Shown in pieces: positions 45,301 to 56,471 of a DNA stretch of 64,000 bases (position 1 is its first letter; the number at the start of each line of letters is the position of its first letter). The stretch covers positions 13,955,001 to 14,019,000 of the forward strand of contig OU015567.1 of assembly GCA_907165135.1 (NCBI GenBank). The letters are read 5' to 3'. Origin of the DNA: Oikopleura dioica (lineage: Eukaryota > Chordata > Appendicularia > Copelata > Oikopleuridae). The notes under the pieces were generated by a model. That model saw only the letters and a program-made list of their open reading frames with translations. It did not search any database and was not told the origin of the DNA. The translations under genes and the position numbers were made by a program.

Positions 45301-45438
45301 ACTTAATGGTATAATTAATGACAAAACAATTCAATATTCGACTTCCACAGTTTTTATTTCTATCAGAAATCACAACTAAAAATGGCATCGTAAACTTCGA
45401 CTTCTTTTCGGATTGATTCTGAAAAAGTGGCATTTTTA
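42381..45438. other. 3-kb non-coding stretch
   Basis: The 5' flank of the multi-HTH gene and the 3' flank of the Kv gene. The proximal 500 nt is probably the promoter. I see no convincing coding exon, except a possible short minus-strand exon near 44.0 kb that follows a TTTGTACAG acceptor. The segment 44.50-44.75 kb is GC-richer than its surroundings and ordered like a degenerate inverted repeat, but I could not identify it. Confidence 0.45.
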
Positions 45439-48247
45439 TTAATTTGGATTCGATTTGATCACCTTCTGGTCGTATTCCAAAGGTGGGACACATTCATCGT
45501 CGTTTGTTCTTGAAAACGGAAGTAAAGGAGCCAAAACTTCGCGGGAATTAGCGTTACCTTTGTTGAATCCTGAGACTGAGTGGCGCACAGCTTCCGCCAG
45601 ATTCAACTCAAAAGCACGTAGACCTTCGTGTTCGGAGCTAATAATATTTAATCAGTTTAAAATTTTGTTACCGGCCGTTTTTGGTCAATATTGACCTTGG
45701 TTCAAGCTTTGGAGTTCAGAAAAAGAGCTTCACTATTTTATTTTGCCGAGTTAACAAACTTACGATTCTTTCTTGGGATCATAGACGAAATCTTCCGGTC
45801 GCAATTTACAGTCCATCCGGTCCAGATTGTAAAGGTAGTTAAAGTGCGAGACAAAAAATGGCACTGGAAATGACATGCACAAAATGCCTGAGCAAGTGTG
45901 ATTTTTCAGAAAAAATGGGCTCCAAAATTTAAAATCTTTGCTAATTTGCTAAAAAACACACGTTCCCATCATGGCGCAAATCGAGCCAAAGATTTTTCCA
46001 CAAATAGTTCTGGGAACTACATCGCCGTATCCGACCGTCGTCATTGTAATGATAGCAAACCAAATTCCTTAATGACAAGAGAATTATTGACGAACATTAT
46101 TTGAGGCTAAATAAAAGAACACCTTCAGGAATGGATGTTATCTCGTTGCTTTCCCCATCTGCCTCCATTATATAAACCTAAAAAGGGCAATTTGCTAATT
46201 ACAGAAAGACCTCGCGCGAAATGGCAAATTAACAAACCACGGAGCCGAAAGTGACCGCCAGCACCATTTGGAAGAAAACCAAAAGAAACAGTAATCTGGA
46301 GAAATGATTCAAAAAGATAATTGCCCGTATTAAAAGTCATTGCCCAGGGTCAAGAAATGTTGTTATCAGAATCATTTCCTTGCTGATTTTTGAACAGTAA
46401 GAGCGAGTATTCGAAGACCACGCGAGTACCGGGAAAGTTTGAGGATGCGAAATGCCCTTAGAAAGTTAACCGAGAGAATCAGCCCGTTTTGTTTGATCAC
46501 GCGAGCTGAAGTTCGGAAGCGGTTACTTCCGGAAGTTCCGGATGAAGCAATTTTTTCATGAAAATCTAGATGCAACTGCCGAACAGATCGAAGCAATTAT
46601 CAAAGTCGCCTGGAGCGATTCTTATTAATAATATTCTCTCGTATAACCTTCCTTAGAATCCTCGCAGAACGAATGAAGGTGACCATTTGGGGCTGCCACG
46701 TGGTCACGTGCGAACCTAGTGTTTCCCGCAAACGCGATGAAATTTCGATAGCTAGAGAAGATTTTCCGTTTTCATTTAGATACTGTTCTCTTACCAGTAA
46801 CAAGAAAGTAAGGAATAATTGCAATAAAGTCGATTATATTCATCAACTGCGACATAAACTCTGTTCTGCTCGGACAGCTCAGGAAACGAATAATAAATTC
46901 GAAAATGAACCAGCCGACGCAAACAGATTCGATGAAAAATAAATTTCCCAGATCGGAATCCATCGACGATCCGGAGCGGCCCCGTGACTCGCCGGCTAAG
47001 TGGTGGTGTTCGATATCGATGTCGGGAAAAGTCTCGATGCAGAAGACGACCATTGATAAGATAATTGCTTGTTGAAATTGACAACTTGTTTTTCAATTTA
47101 GTAAAGAGCTTTTGAGTCAATTTTCCTGTAATAGAAATGAGCGAGACAATCCTCGCGACAGAGGATGTCTCGGGCCTGTCGAATGTCGCCCAGATTAGCT
47201 CTCGCTTTGTTCTGATCGGGCGAATAATCTCATTTTCTTCCAAGAGTAAACCTTCTATGTCGAGAAAGTCTTTAATCGCCGAATACGACAGTCGGTAAAA
47301 CGTCAGCTCACTCAAGAAGATGTCGATGGGGATGATGTCGGGTCGGATTAAACTGCCCCCGCGCATTAGGAAAGAAGAAATCACCTAAAATTACCAGAAC
47401 TAACTATTGAATATTGAAAGTTTGTAGGAGTTGTGAACAGTAGTTTTTTCTCAGCTACCTCAAAAGTACCACGATGGCGGTCGATGAAATATTCAGATCG
47501 TTGTTGGTCCCAGTAGATCTTCTCAAAATCTGAAAGCGCCCAAGAATAATATTGAAACGAAAACATTGGGTTCTCAGGTACCGGCGGAGCCGAGAAGTGT
47601 TGTCGGGTGATGGAGCTTCACGTGATCCATATTGATGTGGAATCGCTGTCCGCTGACGTTGACGACGGCCCATTCGTCTTTTGGGACGAAGGGATCCGGC
47701 AGCTCCGAGAATTCAAGAGGGATGGGGGTGACAGTTCTTGGTGAAAACGGATTTTGAAAACGGATTTTTCAGATCTCCTTGATACCTAGTAATCGTCGGG
47801 CTAGAATCATTCGTCCTTGTAGACACGGAAGAATATCGATGCCTCGAAGACGCTGCAAAAGATTTAATAAGTTTTCTCTGATTATGCGCGAATTCCAAGG
47901 CTCTTTGTCGACGAAGAGGCCTTTTATAACGACTTCTCATGAAATCATTTTTTGAGATAAAATCGTTTGAATCAAACGATTTTTAAAGAAGGCGAAATTG
48001 AAATCGACTTACTGGGACTTGGAGAAAGAAGATAATCGCTCTCGGTGGAGCGACTCTGTGCGCTAAAGCGAGGATTAGTTTTCCGCGAAATATGGAATGG
48101 CGACTTTTTTCGACTTATGGTCTGTTTTTTGATAATCCCTTCCTGTCTGGCCGACCTGGAGGCGGACGTGCAAAGGGCGTCTTAAATTTAACGGATAGTA
48201 ATTTTTTGTTTGGCTAAGTGAGCTTTCTATCTTACCAGGTACTTCAT
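45439..48247 (-). CDS. Shaker-like voltage-gated potassium channel
   Basis: The T1 tetramerisation domain spans three exons ([53 protein letters not shown]). S1 to S3 follow, with [11 protein letters not shown]-type sequence and [14 protein letters not shown] and [15 protein letters not shown]4 is split by an intron (FIRSARILR / [17 protein letters not shown]) and gives Arg/Lys every third residue. S5 is [20 protein letters not shown], and the pore loop [12 protein letters not shown] carries the K+ selectivity filter. S6 contains [14 protein letters not shown] (the PVP hinge). The cytosolic end is VIKSNPN. The start is uncertain: ATG 48247 with a small exon at 48.01-48.14 kb, or ATG 47940. 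Kv1-type; the family cannot be narrowed further. Confidence 0.88.
46457..46651 (-). other. Non-canonical GA-AG intron splitting S4 of the Kv gene
   Basis: Joining ..CTAAG (46652) to GGCATTT (46456) gives [16 protein letters not shown], a perfect S4 with R/K at every third residue. The intron starts GAAGG and ends TTTCTAAG. The nearby GT (GTTATAC) gives the wrong frame. Confidence 0.72.
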
Positions 48248-48824
48248 GAAGAGTTGAACTTCTCTTTTTGTGGACCTAGGGAACGTCGAGAGATCGCACA
48301 AAGTCAATTATTTAAGAACAAGTGAGTGTTGAATATTTGAGACGATAGAAACAACTGTCCGATCTGCCACGCTTGAAGTTCTCTCCCTGACATATTGAAG
48401 GAAAATTTATATTCGCAGACAAATTAAGAGGTGAAAAAGGGACTTTATTCCGCTCATTATTGGGTTTAAGCGCTGTCAACAGACGTGATTTGAAACAGAC
48501 CAAATGAAAATATTATCGATTCATATCAAGAGTCTAGATTCAATAGGAAGGAAATTCACAATAAAAAGGATGTGCTCAAGATGATTGCGTCCATGATTTC
48601 GTCACTGTAGGAGTGCAGAAAGAAGAAGACAAGTAGGAAGTAATCCCGATCGACACTGCCGATGCTCCTGTCCTGAGTGATTAAGGCAATGCTTCTGTGG
48701 TATCTCTTGCTCGATTTGACGGAAAACTCTCGATTCAACTTATTAAGTCTTGTAAAATTGATATTTAAAATATAATAGAGATTTAGAAACTTGCTTTATA
48801 AGTTGGCTTCATCCAGCGATTCTC

Positions 48825-48942
48825 GCTTAGCGTCATACCGCGTAGAATAAACCAGTTCTCGTCCGATCACTGAAGTCAAACTACGACGGGCGGGGTTAGT
48901 ACTTACATGGGTGACCGGTTGGGAATACCTAGTGCGCTAAGC
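48825..48942 (+). rRNA. 5S rRNA gene, copy 1
   Basis: 118 nt. The start and end (GCTTAGCG / CGCTAAGC) pair as helix I. Box A-C-like internal promoter parts are recognisable against animal 5S: CATACC near the start, GTTAGTACTTACATGGGTGACC and GGGAATACC near the end. Differs from copies 2-4 at GGAATACCTA. The RNA is a structural part of the large ribosomal subunit, transcribed by RNA polymerase III. Confidence 0.95.
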
Positions 48943-49208
48943 ATTTTGACTTTTTCAAATGAGTAGCATCATTTTTCTGCATGGTAACTTTTGCACCGCT
49001 AATACCGCAAAAGTGATGAAGAATCAAGTCAACAATCATTGAAGACAGTCACCATGTTTGCGTGAGGCAAGCATTTCGATTTGAGCTTGCCTGGCGGGCG
49101 GCGTAACATTTGAGAAAAGCGCCCTCTGCCGCGCGCTTTTCTGAAAGAGGCCGAAAATAGGAGCGAGCAGCGACAAAACGACCTCGAAATCAAGCACCCC
49201 TCCTCTTC

Positions 49209-49318
49209 ACTCATCCCATTTTTGAGTCCGATTTCGATTGTCTAACAGGTAAGAATCGTCTCCATGCCCTCTCTCTCCTATCCCTCTCGCCTCTCACAAA
49301 CAAAAACATCTTTGATAA
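49209..49318 (+). ncRNA. Spliced-leader RNA gene, copy 1
   Basis: 49209-49248 (40 nt, ACTCATCCC...TCTAACAG) matches the trans-spliced leader of O. dioica as I remember it. It is followed at once by the donor GTAAGAATCG. The SL exon is added to the 5' end of operon and other mRNAs. It lies 266 nt downstream of 5S copy 1 on the same strand. The 3' end is estimated; CATCTTTGAT about 60 nt further could be a weak Sm site. Confidence 0.9.
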
Positions 49319-49592
49319 AAGTTCACCCACTGTGATGAACAACCCAACGACGTGCTTTTTCAAGTTTCCCGTATTTCAAAAACCCACTTCCACTTTTATG
49401 AAAAAACACGTCGTAGGGCTGGACGCGCTTTTTTAAGGTTGTGCAAGTTATTTTTCCAGCTTTTTCATTGAAATACCCGGAGCTTCATAACTTCTAACTG
49501 AAGGTGGTCACGTACGCCTTCAGGCAGACATAAGCGCGACTAAAGCTTTCAAGTTCGGAGTGAGTACACGTGACGGATTGTGATCCTGTAGG

Positions 49593-49702
49593 GAGTGTGT
49601 CATTTTCTGTGTTGTAAGAGGCGAGAGGGATAGGAGAGAGAAGGCATGGAGACGATTCTTACCTGTTAGACAATCGAAATCGGACTCAAAAATGGGATGA
49701 GT
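49593..49702 (-). ncRNA. Spliced-leader RNA gene, copy 2
   Basis: Leader 49663-49702 on the minus strand, same 40 nt, followed by GTAAGAATCG. The base just upstream of the leader is T (TTACTC) instead of C (TCACTC) in copies 1 and 4. 3' end estimated. Confidence 0.9.
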
Positions 49703-49959
49703 AAAGAGAGAGGGTGCTTGATTTCGAGGTCGTTTTGTCGCTGCACGCTCCTATTTTCGGCCTCTTTTCAGAAAAGCGCGCGGTAGAGGGCGCTTTTGAC
49801 ATGGACACGCCGCCCCGCCAAGCACCCTTCACTCTCAATGCTTACCTCACGCAAATACTGTGACTTTCTTAAATGAAAGATGACTTGATTCATCAGCGAT
49901 TTTATGCGGAAGTGTTTTTGCAGGAAAAAGGACTTTCCAATTTTGAAAAAATTAAAAAT

Positions 49960-50077
49960 GCTTAGCGCACGAGGTATTCCCAACCGGTCACCCATGTAAG
50001 TACTAACCCCGCCCGTCGTAGTTTGACTTCAGTGATCGGACGAGAACTGGTTTATTCTACGCGGTATGACGCTAAGC
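49960..50077 (-). rRNA. 5S rRNA gene, copy 2
   Basis: Same 118-nt sequence on the minus strand, 3' of its SL gene partner at 49663-49702. Carries the TACCTCGTGCG variant end. The A/B/C-like internal promoter blocks are intact. Confidence 0.95.
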
Positions 50078-50223
50078 GAAGGATGTAGGTTCTATGGACA
50101 TTATATGTCCAATTTTTAAATTTAGATTATGTGTATTCAGATTAATAATCTGTTTTACTATCGTTGAATATATAGCCACCGTGGAACTTGTAAAATGTGA
50201 GTACTGTTATTCTTAGATTCGCG

Positions 50224-50702
50224 AATTGATAATGGTCCAGTAGTCAACTCCCAAGTGGACAAAATTGGGTCATTTTTTCATGAAAAAGACGGTATATGGG
50301 CAAATGCAAAAACGGTCCAATGGTTCCCTTGGCAATGTTCAAATGGAAAATTTTATCTGTTGGCCAAATGGACAGTAGTCTGTGTAAATCTCAATTTGAG
50401 ACCCTCAAATTGTTAAATGTAAACCAATGCTCTTACGGTCCAATGAATCATTGGAAATGATCCAAAGGTCAGATGGTAAGTATGGGCATTCGTGTGTTTT
50501 CATTAAACAATTTGAGGGTCTTAAATTGAGATTTTAACAGACAACTGTCCGTTTGGCCAACATATAAAATTTTTCATTTGATCATTGCCAATGGAAGCAT
50601 TGGATTGTTTTAGCATTTGTCCATAAACCGTCTTTTTCATGAAAAATAACCCAATTTTGTCCACTTGGGAGTTGACTATTGGACCATTGTCAATTTGCAA
50701 AT
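50224..50702. mobile_element. Long foldback element in the spacer of the inverted repeat
   Basis: About 480 bp. AATTGATAATGGTCCAG... at the left pairs over roughly 200 bp with ...GGACCATTGTCAATT at the right; the arms share CAACTCCCAAGTGGACAAAA. The loop is short. No ORF. Confidence 0.75.
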
Positions 50703-50914
50703 TGTGGGGTAGTGCGAGGCGGTACCGACTTTATACTTGCTCCAGAAACTGCTCCAGAAATCGGAACCTACGCTTGAATGGACTGAACGGCTTCTCGGAG
50801 AAAAACAAGGAGGAAAAGAGCTCATCAATTTTTCGCAAGAACAATAATTTCAAACATCATTTACTGCCCGTTTAACTCTGTATTCAATTTTAAAATATAA
50901 TTTAAAACATAATT

Positions 50915-52080
50915 TTAAAATATTGTACTTCCCTTTTTCGCTGCCGGCTTCTCCTCGTGTTCAATACAGTTCTCCAGGAACATGTCGTATGTGATCAGCG
51001 GATACTGATCCAGGGAGTCCCAGGTGCGACGCTAGAGAGTTGAAAATGGGTCCGGATCATTAGCACCTTTTCCCTTGATGTACTCCTGGAGAGCTCGCTG
51101 GAGAAATGCTTTTCAGGAAATTTTCAAAAAGTCAATTAATAGTAAATTGCACCCAAATGTGCTACTCTCTTGCGCTAAAGATCAAATTTTGCACTTTTTC
51201 TTCCTTCCGGTAAAATCGGCATTTCACTGGTAGGAAATTTCGGATGCTCATCTCAGTCGCCGTTGTCATAAAGTCGCAGTGCTAGATTCGAAAGATTTAC
51301 AAAAACAAGAATAACATTCAAATATCAAATGGTAAATATAATCGAACCTTATTTTTATTCACGAAGTACAATGGCCCCTCTAAGTAGGAGCTAAAACAGT
51401 CTAGTTTCTGATTCGTCTTCGGGTAGATTTCTTTGGAAAATGTCTCAATTACGAGACATTTCCTTTAATAAATCACAGGCTCTCCATCCTGGTCCATACC
51501 AAGAGTCTGTTATAGTTAGACACAGTATATCAACATTGAATTAAACAAACTCAAAACCGCGCACTTAAGCGCAAACTTTTGCGCGCATTTTCTTTTATTG
51601 TTTCTTTCTAGACTTGCTCAAAGTGATTGCATGATTGGTGCACCCATCACATGGGAAACCATTTTTACGAGAAAAAGAGATGATTTTGAGTAAGGGTTAG
51701 GGTTAAAGTTAGTTGATAGATAAGATAAAGGATGACGTTAAGATATAAAATAACAATAGGTCTAACAATAAAAGAGAATTTCAAAGCTAGAATTTACCCC
51801 TCTCATGTCGACAGATGCCGACGAGCTCGAGCTCTAAAATTAAGATTCTTTGAAAATCAAAAAGGAGACCCATAGACTTTTGGCCATAGTTTACCAGATC
51901 ACCGGACGACTCCGAAAAACGTCACTATCGCAGCTTCCGTCATTCGTGACAGACGGAATCTTGAAAACATCCATACGATCCATAATTTCGATGGACGAGG
52001 ACTGAGGGAGCAGAGGAGCTAGATTTTTCAGAGAGGTCCCCATCGTTGACCTTAGCGTCGGAAGCGGCCGCATTGGCAAC
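50915..52080 (-). CDS. Unidentified multi-exon gene in the spacer
   Basis: Short exons with proper junctions, read from high to low coordinates: an exon ending near 51.89 kb (MDRMDVFKIPSVTNDG... PVIW, donor GTAAAC), a tiny Ser-rich exon near 51.80-51.83 kb, and one near 51.36-51.45 kb (KLDCFSSYLEGPLYFVNKNK). Then come one near 51.24-51.29 kb (CDFMTTATEMSIRNFLP), one near 51.07-51.11 kb (RALQEYIKGK) and a last one (RRTWDSLDQYPLITYDMFLE... KKGSTIF) with stop 50915. I do not recognise the family and the 5' end is not found. It could be a gene or a recent pseudogene trapped between the arms. Confidence 0.4.
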
Positions 52081-53085
52081 TTCGGTCACGCTCGCGACTG
52101 GCACTTAGAACAAATCTTTACCCCTCTTTTTGCGCAAGAAAAATGACCCTAGAAAGTCCACAAGCAATTACAGTATTCAAATCCCTTAGAAGAGCGCAGT
52201 CATCTCAATCAACTTGAGATTCTCCCTCTATAATTAGCGCGTCATACTTTTTCCTAGCGATTTCAATTTATTGCTCACGAAATTTATGGGCTCGGATGTA
52301 CAATATACTTACAAACACACTAAAAAGCGACCTTGCTCTTCATCAGTTATTTTTGTGCATTAGAAAGAAAAAGCTGAAGCTGCTTGTTTTTGTCTACAAA
52401 AAGAAACAGACAAAAACAGCCTTGATTGACTCCTCCTTGATTTCGAAAGAAAAATTGGATTGACTGATGATCCTCTCAAACTGCTGCAGCTTGAAAATTG
52501 CTTTTCAGCAACACTGAAACAATTCATCAGCTGTCCGTGCTTCAGACAGTAGGAGTGCGACTGTATCAATTCAGAATACTGAGAGATCGATAAATATTTG
52601 AGCCGAGCTTCTTTCTGATCCGATCATTTGCTCAGGTTAAAAGCGTAATCACGTAGAATTTATGCTCCAGGGAGACGTAAAATTCTATGGCGCGAAAATT
52701 CAATTGAATGAAAATGCCACTCTTTTTCTTTAAATTATGATCTGCTGCTGAGTTAATTTTCCAAATTGAAAGACTAAATGAAGAAAAAAACACTTTACGG
52801 CTCCTCTGATACGTAGGTAGTAAGTAGGCTTGTGAGTGTGGGGTGGTGCGAGGCGCTGCCGTGCGCTCCCTGCCTCAGCCCTTTCCGAGGAGGAGAGTCA
52901 GTCCGTCTTTAGGGCCCAACCAAGCCAGGTCTCGACTTTTAAATATCTTAGAATTACAGTGCTCACATTTTACAAGTTCCACGGTGGTTATATATTCAAC
53001 GATAGTAAAACAGATTATTAATCTGAATACACATAATCTAAATTTAAAAATTGGACATATAATGTCCATAGAACCTACATCCTTC

Positions 53086-53203
53086 GCTTAGCGTCATACC
53101 GCGTAGAATAAACCAGTTCTCGTCCGATCACTGAAGTCAAACTACGACGGGCGGGGTTAGTACTTACATGGGTGACCGGTTGGGAATACCTCGTGCGCTA
53201 AGC
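53086..53203 (+). rRNA. 5S rRNA gene, copy 3
   Basis: Counterpart of copy 2 in the right arm. 118 nt, intact. Confidence 0.95.
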
Positions 53204-53462
53204 ATTTTTAATTTTTTTCAAAATTGGAAAGTCCTTTTTCCTGCAAAAACACTTCCGCATAAAATCGCTGATGAATCAAGTCATCTTTCATTTAAGAAAG
53301 TCACAGTATTTGCGTGAGGTAAGCATTGAGAGTGAAGGGTGCTTGGCGGGGCGGCGTGTCCATGTCAAAAAGCGCCCTCTACCGCGCGCTTTTCTGAAAA
53401 GAGGCCGAAAATAGGAGCGTGCAGCGACAAAACGACCTCGAAATCAAGCACCCTCTCTCTTT

Positions 53463-53572
53463 ACTCATCCCATTTTTGAGTCCGATTTCGATTGTCTAAC
53501 AGGTAAGAATCGTCTCCATGCCTTCTCTCTCCTATCCCTCTCGCCTCTTACAACACAGAAAATGACACACTC
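53463..53572 (+). ncRNA. Spliced-leader RNA gene, copy 3
   Basis: Leader 53463-53502 with the GTAAG donor. Counterpart of copy 2 with the same TTACTC context. 3' end estimated. Confidence 0.9.
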
Positions 53573-53844
53573 CCTACAGGATCACAATCCGTCACGTGTA
53601 CTCACTCCGAACTTGAAAGCTTTAGTCGCGCTTATGTCTGCCTGAAGGCGTACGTGACCACCTTCAGTTAGAAGTTATGAAGCTCCGGGTATTTCAATGA
53701 AAAAGCTGGAAAAATAACTTGCACAACCTTAAAAAAGCGCGTCCAGCCCTACGACGTGTTTTTTCATAAAAGTGGAAGTGGGTTTTTGAAATACGGGAAA
53801 CTTGAAAAAGCACGTCGTTGGGTTGTTCATCACAGTGGGTGAAC

Positions 53845-53954
53845 TTTTATCAAAGATGTTTTTGTTTGTGAGAGGCGAGAGGGATAGGAGAGAGGGCATG
53901 GAGACGATTCTTACCTGTTAGACAATCGAAATCGGACTCAAAAATGGGATGAGT
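53845..53954 (-). ncRNA. Spliced-leader RNA gene, copy 4
   Basis: Leader 53915-53954 with the GTAAG donor. Counterpart of copy 1. 3' end estimated. Confidence 0.9.
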
Positions 53955-54223
53955 GAAGAGGAGGGGTGCTTGATTTCGAGGTCGTTTTGTCGCTGCTCGC
54001 TCCTATTTTCGGCCTCTTTTCAGAAAAGCGCGCGGCAGAGGGCGCTTTTTCTCAAATGTTACGCCGCCCGCCAGGCAAGCTCAAATCGAAATGCTTGCCT
54101 CACGCAAACATGGTGACTGTCTTCAATGATTGTTGACTTGATTCTTCATCACTTTTGCGGTATTAGCGGTGCAAAAGTTACCATGCAGAAAAAATGATGC
54201 TACTCATTTGAAAAAGTCAAAAT

Positions 54224-54341
54224 GCTTAGCGCACGAGGTATTCCCAACCGGTCACCCATGTAAGTACTAACCCCGCCCGTCGTAGTTTGACTTCAGTGAT
54301 CGGACGAGAACTGGTTTATTCTACGCGGTATGACGCTAAGC
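54224..54341 (-). rRNA. 5S rRNA gene, copy 4
   Basis: Counterpart of copy 1 in the right arm. 118 nt, intact, with the TACCTCGTGCG variant end. Confidence 0.95.
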
Positions 54342-54646
54342 GAGGACCGCTGGATGAAGCCAACTTATAAAGCAAGTTTCTAAATCAGTATTTTAATCAT
54401 TGAATATCGCAAACATTTTCATTTGGTCTGTTTCAAATCACGTCTGTTGACAGCGCTAAAACCCAATAATGAGCGGAATAAAGTCGCTTTTTCGCCTCTC
54501 AATTTGTCTGCGAATATATATTCTCCTTCAATATGTCAGGGAGAGAACTTCAAGCGTGGCAGATCGGACAGTTGTTTCTATCGTCTCAAATATTCAACAC
54601 TCACTTGTTCTTAAATAATTGACTTTGTGCGATCTCTCGACGTTCC

Positions 54647-55285
54647 TTAGGTCCACAAAAAGAACCTTGTTGTAGTTGTAGTCATAGTTGTCGTAGTTGT
54701 CGTCGTTGTCGTCGTTGTAGTCGATGTTGTCGTTGTCGTAGTAGTTGTCGCTGTCGCAGTTGTTGTCATTGCAGTAGTGGTTGTCGTTGTCGGTGTAGTC
54801 GTTGTCGTTGAAGTCGTTGTTGAAGATGGTTCTACAGTTGAAGAGACTTCAGAATCACAATTTGCTAGCATACAGCTTTGAAAGAGTTCCCAAGCGTTCG
54901 CATAACAAAGCGGAATGAGGTTTTCATCTTCAACATTTTTGCATTTTTCCTGCTCCCTCACATAACGGGTTTCACACTCACTCTGGCAATGACAGAAATC
55001 TGAGCAAGCATGGTGACGATCGTTTGCATCGTGAATGCATTTGTTATGTTCGGCGTGGTTATTTTAAGAGCAATAATTTTTTTTATTCTGTTTCTTTTTC
55101 TACCTCAGTTCATGGCAATATTCTTGATCCAGTTTATGCTGGTTGCACGCTGCCTTACAATCAACGCATCCTTCCAAGCAAGAAGCAACATCTTGACCCT
55201 GTTGACATTCATATTCGCATAGAGAAATGTGAGCTCGATGCCTTGCTTCAATTTGAATACAGAGAAAAAATGGTAAAAGACGCAT
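54647..55285 (-). CDS. Secreted Cys-rich, Thr-rich mucin-like protein
   Basis: Exon 1 (about 55104-55285) begins MRLLPFFLCIQIEA, a signal peptide, and continues with a Cys-rich stretch (CEYECQQGQDVASCLEGCVDCKAAC). Exon 2 (54647-54999) has more Cys (FCHCQSECETRYV, CMLANC) and then about 55 Thr-rich residues with a few Ala/Pro/Met, likely O-glycosylated. The Thr codons come from a GTTGTC-type trinucleotide tract. The last six codons are read from the end of the inverted-repeat arm. Larvacean house proteins (oikosins) combine Cys modules with Thr-rich stretches, so a role in the house or gut mucus is possible. One intron join is unresolved. Confidence 0.6.
54664..54835. repeat. Imperfect trinucleotide repeat (GTT/GTC)
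   Basis: About 57 triplets of GTT, GTC and GTA with a few others. On the minus strand it encodes the poly-Thr tract. It starts at the end of the large inverted repeat. Confidence 0.9.
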
Positions 55286-55480
55286 TTTCTCTTATGAAAA
55301 AATCTAAGTTAAAACTGGAACGTACGTAAAAATTTGTTACTCTCGTCGAATAGCATTAAAATTTGCAAGTCTTTAAAATTAATAGTGGAGACCAAGGTCA
55401 GACTGTGTGAATGCACTTTCAATTTTCATCGATATCAGTGATTTTTCACCATTTTTTTATTCAAAAGGCAAGTATAATTT

Positions 55481-56298
55481 TTAACATTGTGTTTCACAAA
55501 GATTGTTTTCTGATCCTCGCAAACAGATTCGCAAATCACACTTGGTCGAAATTTTACTTTTGTCGACTTTTTCCGTCATGAATCTGATTTTTGTCGTTTC
55601 GTAGAAGGGAAGACCTCTGAAAAACAAAATTAAATTTGCACTTTATCAAATTAATATACCCAGAAGGTAAGGCATTGACCAATTTAATCGCGGGGCAGAA
55701 GTCTTCTACGATTTGCTTTTCTTTCATCTCAACACCAGAATGATCGGTCATTACGCAGCTTTCAACGCGGTACTCGAGGAAAGATGGGACCGATTGACTT
55801 TGTGCGCTGATTTCAATTGTGTACTCCTCCATTTCTCCCTTTTCAAGTAGCTCAATGTCAAAGATTTTCGAATTATCTGCCATGTGTTCTTGGTCTTCGT
55901 CATCGCTTGAGAGATTCAAACTGACGAGTGAGTTGACTTTTGAATTGCAGGTAAAACTTTTTACTTCGCCATTGAACATAAACGAGTTTCGATAGCTGAA
56001 AAAGCCATCATCGTTTATGAAGACTTCTGTTAAACACTGTTCAAACGGAACTTGAATCATCTTAATTTTGATAAGAAAATTATACAAAAACGAGTCTTAC
56101 CTTTTGCCCTGGCGGACCTCTTCTCACTCTCATGCATGAAGGAATGATTTCTTCGATCATCTCACAGTCCATCTCTGGAATTTGCAGGATGCTGTTTGAC
56201 AGTGAGCAAGTGACAAGCGCATTTTCAAGGGAGCATTGCTTTGCTTGCTCTAAATTCTTGGCTGCAATGAGGGGAAAAAAATTCGTCAAAAAATTCAT
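55481..56298 (-). CDS. ZP-domain secreted protein
   Basis: It starts MNFLTNFFPLIAA (signal-like). It continues with a Cys-containing N-terminal part and a ZP-C-like region: VESCVMTDHSGVEMKEKQIVEDFCP (pattern C...T-D-x-x-G...D-x-C-P). After an intron the end is FMTEKVDKSKISTKCDLRIC...NNLCETQC, the classic closing ZP cysteines. There is no TM or GPI end and no furin-site tail, so it looks secreted and polymerises without a membrane stage, or uses another processing route. Introns are short. About 235 residues. Confidence 0.65.
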
Positions 56299-56471
56299 CT
56301 TCTCTTTCTCTTATCAGAAGAGTTGGGTCTAGCGACTTTATATAGCCTGAGCTTACGTATTAATTCAAATAGCGGTTTCGAGCACTTATCTAAGAACCGC
56401 AAAAGCGGGTTGAAACGACTACTCTAATGCCAAGGAGAACAAAAAATAAGCATCTTAGATGATCATTAAAT

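Larger units (their letters stand above)
48264..50223. repeat. Left arm of a large inverted repeat (5S/SL cluster)
   Basis: It matches 52944-54663 in reverse complement, from the Kv 5' flank (GTGGACCTAGG) to the point where the spacer begins. The left arm has about 250 extra nt (48.50-48.77 kb). Inside the arm, 5S-SL-SL-5S form a second palindrome. Confidence 0.88.
52944..54663. repeat. Right arm of the large inverted repeat
   Basis: Reverse complement of the left arm. It differs from the left by single bases (for example CTCGTGCG instead of CTAGTGCG in one 5S end) and by the missing 250 nt. Confidence 0.88.
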
